Shown here in pieces: positions 6,864 to 15,926 of a DNA stretch of 21,551 nucleotides. This DNA is from Anaerolineaceae bacterium UBA5365 (GTDB lineage: Bacteria; Chloroflexota; Anaerolineae; Anaerolineales; Anaerolineaceae), in assembly GCA_002407905.1 (NCBI GenBank), contig DHPL01000036.1, positions 110,044 through 131,594 of the forward strand, written 5' to 3'. Below the pieces are notes generated by a model. The model saw nothing but the letters and a program-made list of their open reading frames with translations. It was not told the DNA's origin and ran no database searches. Within the stretch, counting starts at the first letter, position 1, and the number at the start of each line of letters is the position of its first letter. Position numbers and translations under genes: made by a program.

Positions 6864-7997
6864 GTGGAAGACCAGACACCCTCCCAAAAGAATTGGCTTA
6901 GCGCAGCGCTGCAAACCTTGCAGGAGCCATCCAAAAACATTTGGTACGCGGTGCGCATCCCTCTTATTGCAATTATTTTGGCGCTATTAGTTGGCGCCGT
7001 GATTTTAGCCCTTTCCGGGGCGGATCCCATTGTGGCTTACCAGGCTTTATTTCGCGGCGCCTTTGGTTCCGCGCGCTACATCCAGCGCACATTAGAGAAG
7101 GCAACCCCCCTGATCTTTGCCGGCTTGGCAGTAGCTTTTGGCTTCAAGGCCGGTATCTTTAACATCGGCGCCCAGGGGCAGCTCCTGATGGGCGCGCTAA
7201 CCGCAGGTTTTGTGGGCTTTGCCGTCAAGGGCCTGCCCCCTGCCATCCACATTCCGCTGGCGTTAGTTTCCGGCGCGGTAGCCGGCGCCCTTTTTGGCGC
7301 CATCCCAGGCGCCTTACGCGCGTATTCCGGCGCGCATGAAGTGATCACCACGATCATGCTCAATTATGTGGCGATCAATATTACTGATTACCTCAGCGAT
7401 GGCCCGCTCAAGGATACCAGCCCGGGCAACATCGTAGCCCGCCTGCCGCTGATTGAACCCAGCGCCAAGATCCCCTTATTAGGGCCAGTACCGGTGGGCT
7501 TTATCATCGCCCTGGTGGTCGCCGGGCTGATCGCCTATGTTTTGGAGCGCACGACCTTTGGCTTCGAGATTAATTCAGTAGGCCTGAACCCGCATGCCTC
7601 TACCTACGCGGGGATGAAGACCAAACTGCTCATCGTCAGCGCGCTGGTGGTCAGCGGCCTCTTGGCCGGTGTAGGCGGCGCGGTGGAAACCCAGGGCGTG
7701 GTCGGCCGCTTTCAACCCGGGTTCAATACGGGTTTAGGTTTCGACGGCCTCACGGTGGCATTACTTGGCCGCAACAACCCATTCGGTGTCATTTTGGCTG
7801 CCCTGCTGCTCGGCGCCATGCGCGGCGGGGCCAACCTGATGCAGTTCGATGCCAAGGTTTCTGCCAATATCATCGACGTGATCCAGGGCCTGATGCTGCT
7901 CTTCGTAACGGCCGATGTCCTGATCCGTACGGTGTTCCGCTTGCGTAAGGATAAAACCAGCGAGATTTCACTGACGACGAGTTGGGGTGGAAAATGA
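6864..7997 (+). CDS. Nucleoside ABC importer, first permease (BPD_transp_2 family)
   Basis: This 377-residue inner-membrane permease has one N-terminal helix after a polar stretch and then about eight further hydrophobic segments. It carries the family pattern GLAVAFGFKAGIFNIGAQGQLLMGA, plus SGAHEVITTIMLNYVAINITDYL and LTVALLGRNNPFGVILAALLLGAM, typical of the YufP/NupP type permeases of BMP-linked importers. The longest frame begins with a TTG at 6816, but that codon lies inside the 3' arm of the perfect hairpin. The GTG at 6864 follows AGGAGG (6847-6852) by 11 bases and is preferred, though the spacing is a little long. Its stop overlaps the ATG of the next gene (ATGA), indicating coupled translation. 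It pairs with the second permease to form the channel. Confidence 0.9.
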   Translation: MEDQTPSQKNWLSAALQTLQEPSKNIWYAVRIPLIAIILALLVGAVILALSGADPIVAYQALFRGAFGSARYIQRTLEKATPLIFAGLAVAFGFKAGIFNIGAQGQLLMGALTAGFVGFAVKGLPPAIHIPLALVSGAVAGALFGAIPGALRAYSGAHEVITTIMLNYVAINITDYLSDGPLKDTSPGNIVARLPLIEPSAKIPLLGPVPVGFIIALVVAGLIAYVLERTTFGFEINSVGLNPHASTYAGMKTKLLIVSALVVSGLLAGVGGAVETQGVVGRFQPGFNTGLGFDGLTVALLGRNNPFGVILAALLLGAMRGGANLMQFDAKVSANIIDVIQGLMLLFVTADVLIRTVFRLRKDKTSEISLTTSWGGK

Positions 7998-9010
7998 GCG
8001 CTATCACTCAAACCGCTGAAAATAATAACCGGGGCAAGAATAAAAACTGGGGAACCTGGGGTCTTGCGGCCCTGATCACCGCGGTGATCATTTTCGCCTA
8101 CTTCCAAAACCCCAACGTCACCGAAGCTGTTTTAGCCGCCACCGTCCGTTACTCCATCCCACTGATTCTTGGCGCGCTTTGCGGCATTTACTGCGAACGC
8201 GCAGGCATTGTGAATGTGGGCATTGAAGGCCAGATGCTCATGGCAGCATTCCTGGCCTACATGGTTAACGTGTGGACGGGCAACCTGCTGCTGGCGCTCA
8301 TCGTTGGCGTACTCACGGGCGCTGTGATCGGCCTCTTCCTGGCCTTCCTTTCGGTCTCAGTGAAACTGAACCAGATCATTGGCGGCACGGTGATCAACAT
8401 CCTTGCCACTGGCATCACGGGCTTTTTCTACGTGGTTGGCAGCACCACCCAGGGCAAATTAGGCCCGATCGTACTGGGGCCGCTGGCCAGCCTGCCCATC
8501 ATCGGCCGGGCGCTATTCAGCAACGCGCCTATCACCTACATGGCCTTCATTCTGGTGGCGGTGAGCCAGGTGGTTTTCTTCCATACCCGCTGGGGGTTGC
8601 GCACTCGCGCAGTGGGCGAACACCCCCGCGCTGCTGACACTTTGGGCATTAACGTCTTCCGCACCCGTTACGTAAGCACCATCATTGGCGGTGCGCTGGC
8701 GGGTTTGGCCGGCGCCTTCCTCACCCTGGAAGGCGTGGGCAGTTTTGAACGCGGGATGACCAATGGCCGTGGGTTCATTGCCCTGGCGGTGATGATCTTC
8801 GGCAAGTGGAACCCCATTGGCGCCATGCTCGCTGCCCTGCTCTTCGGCTTTGCCAACGCCCTGCAAACCCAGCTGCAATTCATGGGCGTGAATGTGGCGC
8901 ACCAGTTCATCGGCATGATCCCGTATGTGCTGACCATCGTGGTGGTATCCGGCTTCATCGGGCGGTCCAGGCCGCCGGCGGCTGAGGGTACCCCCTACGA
9001 GAAGGAGTAG
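7994..9010 (+). CDS. Nucleoside ABC importer, second permease (BPD_transp_2 family)
   Basis: This 338-residue permease has about eight to ten hydrophobic segments. The conserved stretch ILGALCGIYCERAGIVNVGIEGQMLMAAF corresponds to the NIGAQGQ region of the first permease, and LNQIIGGTVINILATGITGF and GRGFIALAVMIFGKWNPIGAMLAALLFGFANALQ fit YufQ/NupQ-type permeases. The ATG at 7994 overlaps the stop of the preceding gene by 4 bp and has a GGGGTGG purine stretch just before it; an in-frame TTG at 7982 was rejected. It is 2 bp from the ATPase gene. Together with the first permease it should form the heterodimeric membrane pore. Confidence 0.93.
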   Translation: MSAITQTAENNNRGKNKNWGTWGLAALITAVIIFAYFQNPNVTEAVLAATVRYSIPLILGALCGIYCERAGIVNVGIEGQMLMAAFLAYMVNVWTGNLLLALIVGVLTGAVIGLFLAFLSVSVKLNQIIGGTVINILATGITGFFYVVGSTTQGKLGPIVLGPLASLPIIGRALFSNAPITYMAFILVAVSQVVFFHTRWGLRTRAVGEHPRAADTLGINVFRTRYVSTIIGGALAGLAGAFLTLEGVGSFERGMTNGRGFIALAVMIFGKWNPIGAMLAALLFGFANALQTQLQFMGVNVAHQFIGMIPYVLTIVVVSGFIGRSRPPAAEGTPYEKE

Positions 9011-9012
9011 GC

Positions 9013-10548
<1,536 letters not shown>

Positions 10549-10564
10549 AAAAACCTGGCAAGCG

Positions 10565-10594
10565 AAGAACCGGCAAAATTTGCCGGTTCTTTTT
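10565..10594 (+). terminator. Intrinsic terminator of the nucleoside importer operon
   Basis: The GC-rich stem AGAACCGGC (10566-10574) pairs with GCCGGTTCT (10582-10590), can be extended by A-T pairs inside the loop, and is followed by TTTTT (10590-10594). It starts 17 bp after the ATPase stop codon. Confidence 0.92.
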
Positions 10595-10673
10595 AATTGG
10601 CCAATCGGCTGTAAATGTCTCGTCATAATACCCTTAAGCAATCATTAAAACCGCTAAACCCCTGCTTTTGCTT

Positions 10674-10682
10674 TGATAAGAT
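10674..10682 (+). promoter_or_regulatory. Weak candidate extended -10 promoter of the ABC exporter operon
   Basis: TGATAAGAT fits an extended -10 element (TG, one base, TAAGAT), 34 bp before the chosen ATPase start. No -35 box is seen. Otherwise the 122 bp between the upstream terminator and the gene show nothing I can name. Some promoter must lie here because the preceding terminator is strong. Confidence 0.3.
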
Positions 10683-10716
10683 GGAGTTAGTACAAGAAGA
10701 AGAGTCAGGAGAAATG

Positions 10717-11622
10717 ATGCCATCCATCACCGTTGAACATCTAAAGAAGACATTTGGCGCCACCAAAGCCGTTCAGGACGTCAGTTTTGAGGTGCGTCCG
10801 GGCGAGATTTTTGGTCTGTTGGGCCCAAATGGCTCCGGCAAAACCACAACCATTCGCATGATCCTGGATATTTACAAGCCGGATAGCGGCGAGATCGCGA
10901 TTCTGGACGGCCCGATGACCGAAGAAAAGAAAAACCGCATCGGTTACTTGCCGGAAGAACGCGGGCTTTATCAGGACATCCCCGTGGAAACCTGCCTGGA
11001 GTACCTGGCAGAACTGAAAGGCCTGGATAAAGCCGCCATCGCCGAACGCCTGCCAGGTCTGCTGGAGGAATTTGACCTCACTGTGCATCGCAAGAAGAAG
11101 GTAAAGGAGCTTTCCAAGGGTATGCAGCAGAAGGCCCAGCTGATTGCCACCCTCATCCACGAACCGGACGTGATCATCATCGATGAGCCCTTCGCGGCCC
11201 TGGACCCGGTGAACACCCAGCTGGTTAAGGACATTTTGATGGCGCAGCGCGCGAAGAACAAAACGGTGGTGATGTCCACACACCAGATGAACCAGGTGGA
11301 ACAGCTTTGCGACCGCATGGTGCTGATCAATAAGGGTGAAGTGATGCTCTACGGAGGCGTGAATGAAATCCGCAACCGCTACGTTACCAATGAAGTGCTG
11401 GTCAACCTGGATGGCGAACTGCCCCAGAATTTGAATGGCATCCGAGAGATCCGCGATGAGGGTACCGTGACCCGGCTGATCCCCGAGGAAGGTGTGGAAA
11501 GCCAGGATATTTTGGCCCAATTAATGGCCAATGGCAGCAAGATTAACAGCTTTGAGAAAGCCGTGCCCAGCCTGGACGAGATCTTCATCCGCGTGGTCAA
11601 GGGCGAGGTCCACGATGAATAA
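10717..11622 (+). CDS. ABC exporter ATPase (NatA-like, with C-terminal DUF4162-type domain)
   Basis: This 301-residue cytoplasmic ATPase has Walker A GPNGSGKT (residues 36-43), signature LSKGMQQKAQL, Walker B VIIIDEPFAALDP and the H-loop STHQMNQVEQ. After the nucleotide-binding domain a tail of about 80 residues, with EVLVNLDGELPQ and PSLDEIFIRVVKG, resembles the DUF4162 extension found in ATPases paired with ABC-2 permeases. The longest frame opens at 10615 but its first 34 residues are non-conserved. The ATG at 10717 lies 5 bases behind AGGAG (10707-10711), like other genes here; 10714 is a close alternative. It overlaps the next gene by 8 bp. It should power the two permeases encoded downstream. 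The family includes NatAB sodium exporters and drug or lipid exporters, so the substrate is open. Confidence 0.93.
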   Translation: MPSITVEHLKKTFGATKAVQDVSFEVRPGEIFGLLGPNGSGKTTTIRMILDIYKPDSGEIAILDGPMTEEKKNRIGYLPEERGLYQDIPVETCLEYLAELKGLDKAAIAERLPGLLEEFDLTVHRKKKVKELSKGMQQKAQLIATLIHEPDVIIIDEPFAALDPVNTQLVKDILMAQRAKNKTVVMSTHQMNQVEQLCDRMVLINKGEVMLYGGVNEIRNRYVTNEVLVNLDGELPQNLNGIREIRDEGTVTRLIPEEGVESQDILAQLMANGSKINSFEKAVPSLDEIFIRVVKGEVHDE

Positions 11623-12826
11623 AGCCCTCAAAGTTGCCTTGCACGAATACAAAAGGCACGTGCTGCGGCGGCGGTTCTGGATTGCCTTACTGGCATTTCC
11701 TCTGGGAATTGTGCTGATCATGGGGCTTTCCACGATCCTCTCGGTCTCTGCCATCGACAAAAACCCGATCGGGTTTGTTGACCAGGGCAAGGTGCTGACC
11801 GTGGCCCCCAAAAACGACGAACGCAAGGGGCTTTTTGTTTTTGACGTACCTCTGGTTTCCTACCCGGATGAGTCAGCAGCGCGCCAGGCAGTGGCGGAAG
11901 GCAAAGCCCAGGGTTATTTTCTCCTGGATGAGGCCTTCAGGACTGACCATCAGCTGACTTATTATTCCGATAAACCTCTGCCGGTTGACGCGCGCAAGAA
12001 AATTGATGGTTTCATTCGGCAGAATTTGCTGGCTACGGTGCAAGCGGAGAACATTGCCCGTCTGGACGAAGGCAGCAAGATGGAAATGATATCCATGGAT
12101 GGCAGCCGCACCATCGACGATAGCGAGGTGGCCAGCTTTGTGGTCCCGCTGGTGGTGGCAGTCATTTTCGTCTTCATCATTCTGATGAGCGGCAGCTATC
12201 TCCTGCAAGCCGTGGTGGAGGAGAAAGAAAACCGGACGATGGAGGTGATGATCACCTCGGTTTCTCCCAACCAGTTGATGACCGGCAAGATTCTGGGCAA
12301 TATGGGGGTTGGGCTGACCCAGATGCTCTTCTGGATCGTGCTCATCGGCGCCGCCATGATGATCTTCAAAGACCGCTTTGCCTTCCTGCAAAACCTGGAC
12401 CTCTCCTGGGGCATGCTGGCCAAAAGCGTTTTGATCATGCTGCCCTCCTTTGTTTTTGTTTCGGCCCTGATGGCAACGCTGGGTGCCACGGTGACCGATA
12501 GCCAGGAATCGCAGCAGTTTTCCGGCATCATCATCATGCCCATCATCATCCCCTTTTACTTCATGGCCTTGTTTATGTTCAACCCAAATGGAGTCATCGC
12601 CAAGGGATTGAGCTATTTTCCGCTTACCTCTCCGGTGGCAACAGCGCTGCGGATGGCTTTTACTAACCTCTCCGCGGGGGAAATGGCACTTATCTTTGGC
12701 CTGCAAACATTGTTTGCCGTCTTCTCCGTCTGGCTGGCGGGCAAAGCCTTTAAAGCCGGAATGTTACAGTACAGCAAACGCATGAACCTCCGGGACCTCT
12801 TCCGGAAGGAGGCGCAACATGGCTAA
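11615..12826 (+). CDS. ABC-2 type exporter permease, NatB-like (first)
   Basis: This 403-residue membrane protein has an N-terminal helix (about residues 22-44), a large extracytoplasmic domain to about residue 170, and then about five to six helices. The motif VVEEKENRTMEVMITSVSPNQLMTGKILG before the second helix bundle is characteristic of NatB-type ABC-2 permeases. The frame is open further upstream, but translation should start at ATG 11615, where the start aligns with the second permease (MNKALKVALHEYKRHV against MAKLMKIAKHEFITTV). GAGG (11605-11608) lies 6 bases before it. It overlaps the ATPase gene by 8 bp and the next permease by 8 bp, so the three are surely one operon. Confidence 0.93.
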   Translation: MNKALKVALHEYKRHVLRRRFWIALLAFPLGIVLIMGLSTILSVSAIDKNPIGFVDQGKVLTVAPKNDERKGLFVFDVPLVSYPDESAARQAVAEGKAQGYFLLDEAFRTDHQLTYYSDKPLPVDARKKIDGFIRQNLLATVQAENIARLDEGSKMEMISMDGSRTIDDSEVASFVVPLVVAVIFVFIILMSGSYLLQAVVEEKENRTMEVMITSVSPNQLMTGKILGNMGVGLTQMLFWIVLIGAAMMIFKDRFAFLQNLDLSWGMLAKSVLIMLPSFVFVSALMATLGATVTDSQESQQFSGIIIMPIIIPFYFMALFMFNPNGVIAKGLSYFPLTSPVATALRMAFTNLSAGEMALIFGLQTLFAVFSVWLAGKAFKAGMLQYSKRMNLRDLFRKEAQHG

Positions 12827-14063
12827 GCTGATGAAGATTGCCAAACACGAATTCATCACTACAGTAACCCGGCGTTCCTTTCTGTTGGCCTTGATTCTGG
12901 TGCCCTTGCTGCCCGCCTTGCTGATGGGCGGCGTATCCCTCTTGAACCGCAACGGAAATGGCCCGGACCTGGAGGGATTGATCACCGGCGCAAACGAGCA
13001 GGGTTTGCCGATGGGCGTTGTGGACCAAAGCGGTTTGATCAAGGAATTCCCCGAATGGCTGACTGGGGGCGCCCTGGTTCAGATCGCGGACGAAAGCAAT
13101 GCCCGCGCCCAGGTTGAAGCTGGAAAATTGCAGGGCTATTACCTGATTTTGCCGGACTACCTCAACACAGGAGACCTGCGCATGGTGAAGCCCAGCGTCA
13201 GCCTCTTCGGCGGAATGGGGCAGGCCAATCAGCTGGACGCTCTGATCCAGTACAACCTTCTGGGAGCCGACCAAGCGCTCTTCCAAAGTTACAAAGTGCC
13301 AGTAAGCTACGAATATCAGCCAATCAACCCGGAAACCGCCGACCGGCGCGACGCGGAGAACATAGCCTCGTTTTTCATCCCCTATGGCGTCACAATTTTC
13401 TTCTACATGATGATCGTCACTTCATCCACGATGATGCTCCAGGCAATCACCAAGGAAAAGGAAAACCGGGTCATGGAGGTGTTGCTCTCTTCCACCAGCC
13501 CCGCGGACATTTTCGCGGGCAAGGTGATCGGTTTGGGCGGGGCGGCCTTGCTGCAGATGGCCGTTTGGTCCGTTGCCGCGGTGCTGATCCTGCGCCTGGG
13601 CGGGGGCACCCTGAACATTCCGGCTGGCATGCAGATTCCCTGGGCAGCCGTGGCCTGGGGATTGCCCTTCTTTCTGCTGGGTTTTGCGCTTTACGGCAGC
13701 CTGATGGCCGGCTTGGGCGCCATCGCGCCAAATTTGCGCGAGGCTGGTCAATCCACCTTTTTCATCACCGTGCCGCTGATGGTGACCATGCTGGCGGTTT
13801 CGCAGCTGGTGGAAGCGCCGCGAGGCCCGGTGGCAATGGCCCTTTCGCTGATCCCGCTTACTTCGCCAGTAGCCATGCCGGTGCGAATTTCCATCAGCGC
13901 GGTCCCGTTCTGGCAGATTTTGCTGAGCATGGTTTTGTTAGCCGGAACCGCCTGGTTCGTGCTGAAAGGCGTGACCCGCCTATTCCATGCCCAGTATTTG
14001 CTGACAGGCCAGAAGGTGGGCATCAAAACGTTCTTCAAAGCGCTCTTCTCGCCTGCCGGTTAA
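12819..14063 (+). CDS. ABC-2 type exporter permease, NatB-like (second)
   Basis: This 414-residue protein is a paralog of the preceding permease with the same layout: an N-terminal helix (about residues 20-42), an extracytoplasmic domain, and a C-terminal helix bundle. The motif appears as ITKEKENRVMEVLLSSTSPADIFAGKVIG, and PLTSPVAMPVRISI corresponds to PLTSPVATALRMAF in the first permease. A strong AAGGAGG site (12806-12812) lies 6 bases before the ATG, inside the end of the preceding gene. Two distinct permeases and one ATPase suggest a transporter with a heterodimeric membrane part and an ATPase homodimer. The operon ends 11 bp later at a terminator. The substrate is unknown. Confidence 0.93.
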   Translation: MAKLMKIAKHEFITTVTRRSFLLALILVPLLPALLMGGVSLLNRNGNGPDLEGLITGANEQGLPMGVVDQSGLIKEFPEWLTGGALVQIADESNARAQVEAGKLQGYYLILPDYLNTGDLRMVKPSVSLFGGMGQANQLDALIQYNLLGADQALFQSYKVPVSYEYQPINPETADRRDAENIASFFIPYGVTIFFYMMIVTSSTMMLQAITKEKENRVMEVLLSSTSPADIFAGKVIGLGGAALLQMAVWSVAAVLILRLGGGTLNIPAGMQIPWAAVAWGLPFFLLGFALYGSLMAGLGAIAPNLREAGQSTFFITVPLMVTMLAVSQLVEAPRGPVAMALSLIPLTSPVAMPVRISISAVPFWQILLSMVLLAGTAWFVLKGVTRLFHAQYLLTGQKVGIKTFFKALFSPAG

Positions 14064-14074
14064 TCGTTTGCCGC

Positions 14075-14113
14075 AAGCCCCTTCCATAACCAGAAGGGGC
14101 TTTTTATTTTTTT
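14075..14113 (+). terminator. Intrinsic terminator of the ABC exporter operon
   Basis: AAGCCCCTTC (14075-14084) pairs with GAAGGGGCTT (14093-14102) around an 8-base loop and is followed by a long T-rich run (14101-14113) interrupted by one A. Confidence 0.95.
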
Positions 14114-14122
14114 CCCCGCAAA

Positions 14123-14149
14123 TTGCCCTGTTTGGAGATGCACTATAAT
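14123..14149 (+). promoter_or_regulatory. Candidate promoter of the Ig-like lipoprotein and queG
   Basis: A perfect TATAAT (14144-14149) is preceded by TTGCCC (14123-14128) with a short 15-bp spacer. The location right after a strong terminator and before the next gene supports it. An ATG begins 8 bases after the -10 box. Confidence 0.65.
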
Positions 14150-14157
14150 TACAAGAC

Positions 14158-14211
14158 ATGAAGCTTGCCGGCCGCGAAACCTGGCCGGGAAATGGTGATG
14201 TGAGAAGATGA
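14158..14211 (+). CDS. Possible 17-codon upstream ORF in the lipoprotein leader
   Basis: The ATG at 14158 opens a short frame encoding MKLAGRETWPGNGDVRR, whose TGA (14209-14211) overlaps the lipoprotein ATG at 14208 by 4 bp (ATGA). The start lies 8 bases after the TATAAT box, so the mRNA could begin at or very near this ATG. Within it CCGGCC (14168-14173) and GGCCGG (14183-14188) can form a hairpin. Translation is not proven; a short frame like this can arise by chance, and the peptide resembles nothing I know. Confidence 0.3.
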   Translation: MKLAGRETWPGNGDVRR

Positions 14212-14816
14212 TGAATCATAAACGTTGCTTTCTTCTGGTATCCAGCCTGATTTTGGTCCTGCTGGCTGCCTGCAACCCCGGCACGCCCACCCCCTCGCCG
14301 GAAAAGATCCAACAGGCGATTGCTGAAACAGTTGCGGTGAACCTTACCCGCACCGCCGTTGCCCGGCCCAGCGATACGCCTACGCCCATGCCCACGAACA
14401 CACCCATAATGCTGCCAACGGACACCCCCGCGCCAACCCAGGCCCCCACCAGCTCCGCGGCTACCAGCCCTACGGCTCCGGTGGTTCCCGGCGGCCTGGA
14501 AAGAGGCGACTGGGCTTCCAGCGCGCCCGCGGACGGTGCCACGGTAACGGGCACCTTTGACGTGACGGTGAAAATCATGAACACTGGCAATACCACCTGG
14601 ACCGGCGATTACGGCATTGCCTACGTCTCAGGCGCCACATTTGGGATCAGCGCTCCGGTAAAAGTGGGCTACCCAGTTCCCCCACAGGCCATGGCCGAAT
14701 TCAAACTCAAATTTACCGCCCCTGCCGAGGCGGGTAAACACCGCAGTGACTGGCGCATTTATAACGCTGTTGGCACGACCATTGGGGTGTTTTACTTTGA
14801 GTACGTAACCAATTAG
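14208..14816 (+). CDS. Lipoprotein with NBR1-type Ig-like domain
   Basis: This 202-residue lipoprotein has a signal peptide ending in lipobox LAAC (Cys22), a helix-prone segment KIQQAIAETVAVNLTRTAVA, a Thr/Pro-rich linker (about residues 50-95), and a C-terminal beta-sandwich of about 105 residues. The pattern MNTGNTTWTGDYGIAYVSG, VPPQAMAEFKLKFTAPAEAGKHRSDWRIYNAVGTTIGVFYF matches the Ig-like domain first described in NBR1 and common in surface proteins of Chloroflexota. It should sit anchored on the outside of the membrane; its ligand is unknown. The adjacent ATG at 14211 is an alternative start; the only ribosome-binding hint is GAGAAG directly before 14208. The next gene, queG, begins 10 bp after its stop, so the two are likely co-transcribed, although no functional link is evident. 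Confidence 0.85.
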   Translation: MMNHKRCFLLVSSLILVLLAACNPGTPTPSPEKIQQAIAETVAVNLTRTAVARPSDTPTPMPTNTPIMLPTDTPAPTQAPTSSAATSPTAPVVPGGLERGDWASSAPADGATVTGTFDVTVKIMNTGNTTWTGDYGIAYVSGATFGISAPVKVGYPVPPQAMAEFKLKFTAPAEAGKHRSDWRIYNAVGTTIGVFYFEYVTN

Positions 14817-14826
14817 TAACCTCAAT

Positions 14827-15873
14827 ATGGACCTCAAAGCAAATCTCAAAGCCGAGGCAATCGCGCTCGGCTTTGCGGATTGCCGAATTGCCGCGGCAGA
14901 GCCTGCCCCGCATTACCCGCATTACCTTGGCTGGCTGGAAGCCGGCCGACATGCCGGCATGGACTACCTGGCCAGCCCCCGCGCGATCATGGGCAGGCAA
15001 AGCCCGCAGGAGCTCCTCCCCGGCTGCCGTTCCGTGATCTGCCTGGCCTGGGCTTTTGCCCCAAACCCTGCCACCCCACGGGAGGCGGAGCGCCCGGTTG
15101 GACGAATAGCGGCCTACGCCACCTACCCGGATTACCATGATGTGCTTGGGGAGAAACTGGGCCAGCTGGCAGACTGGCTGCAGGAGGCTGCTCCGGGGAC
15201 TGTGTCCAAGACTTGTGTGGACACCAGCGCGATCCTGGAGAAAGACTACGCGCAAGCTGCCGGCCTGGGCTGGATCGGGCGTAACAGCCTGCTGGCGCAC
15301 CCGGTTTACGGCTCCTGGATATTACTGGGCGAGCTGCTCACCGACCTGCCGCTGGAACCGGACGGCCCAGTTGAAGAGAATCACTGCGCCGCCTGTTTGC
15401 GCTGCCACATGGCCTGCCCCACAAAGGCCATACTCTCCGAGCGCAGCATCGATGCCAACCGCTGCCTCAGCTATCTCAGCATCGAACACCGCGGCCCTAT
15501 CCCTGCAGAGTTCCGGGCCTTGATGGGTAACCGCCTTTTTGGCTGCGATACCTGCCAGGCCATCTGCCCGGATACGCCTAAAACCCTGCCCGGCGCCGAC
15601 CAGTTCAAGCCCGTTTTGAACCCGGATCAGGACCTCCTTGAAATTTTGGCAATGGACGAACTTGCATTCAAGAACCGCTTTGGCCGCACGCCTGTAGCCA
15701 GGGCGAAACTGAAAGGATTGCGGCGCAACGCAGCGATCTGCCTGGGCAACAGCCGGCAAACCTGGCTGCTGCCGGTGTTGCAGGAACAGCTTGTCGAGGA
15801 GATGGATAGCGTGGTTGCCGAAGCGCTCACCTGGGCCATCCAAACCCTGCAGGAGAGCCCAAAGGCGGCCTAA
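14827..15873 (+). CDS. queG: Epoxyqueuosine reductase QueG
   Basis: This 348-residue cytoplasmic iron-sulfur and cobalamin enzyme performs the last step of queuosine synthesis, reducing epoxyqueuosine to queuosine in the wobble position of tRNAs. Two [4Fe-4S] motifs are visible, CAACLRCHMACP and CDTCQAICP, the second completing the eight cysteines together with C in NRCLSYLSIEHRGPIP. The catalytic region includes VDTSAILEKDYAQAAGLGWIGRNSLL, where the Asp of VDT corresponds to the conserved acid of the family. The C-terminal 80 residues form helical HEAT-like repeats (GLRRNAAICLGN), as in full-length QueG. There is no good Shine-Dalgarno site, but the ATG gives the expected N-terminus. The genes for earlier queuosine steps are not in the window. 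No terminator is visible after it. Confidence 0.95.
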   Translation: MDLKANLKAEAIALGFADCRIAAAEPAPHYPHYLGWLEAGRHAGMDYLASPRAIMGRQSPQELLPGCRSVICLAWAFAPNPATPREAERPVGRIAAYATYPDYHDVLGEKLGQLADWLQEAAPGTVSKTCVDTSAILEKDYAQAAGLGWIGRNSLLAHPVYGSWILLGELLTDLPLEPDGPVEENHCAACLRCHMACPTKAILSERSIDANRCLSYLSIEHRGPIPAEFRALMGNRLFGCDTCQAICPDTPKTLPGADQFKPVLNPDQDLLEILAMDELAFKNRFGRTPVARAKLKGLRRNAAICLGNSRQTWLLPVLQEQLVEEMDSVVAEALTWAIQTLQESPKAA

Positions 15874-15885
15874 TAAAACCAAGTA

Positions 15886-15894
15886 TGGGATAAT
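15886..15894 (+). promoter_or_regulatory. Candidate extended -10 promoter of the alpha-mannosidase gene
   Basis: TGGGATAAT is an extended -10 element (TG, one base, GATAAT) located 32 bp before the mannosidase ATG. No -35 hexamer is evident, which is compatible with extended -10 promoters. It lies in the 53-bp gap after queG. Confidence 0.5.
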
Positions 15895-15926
15895 AGCCGC
15901 TGAACTTCCAGATCAAAGGAGCGCTC

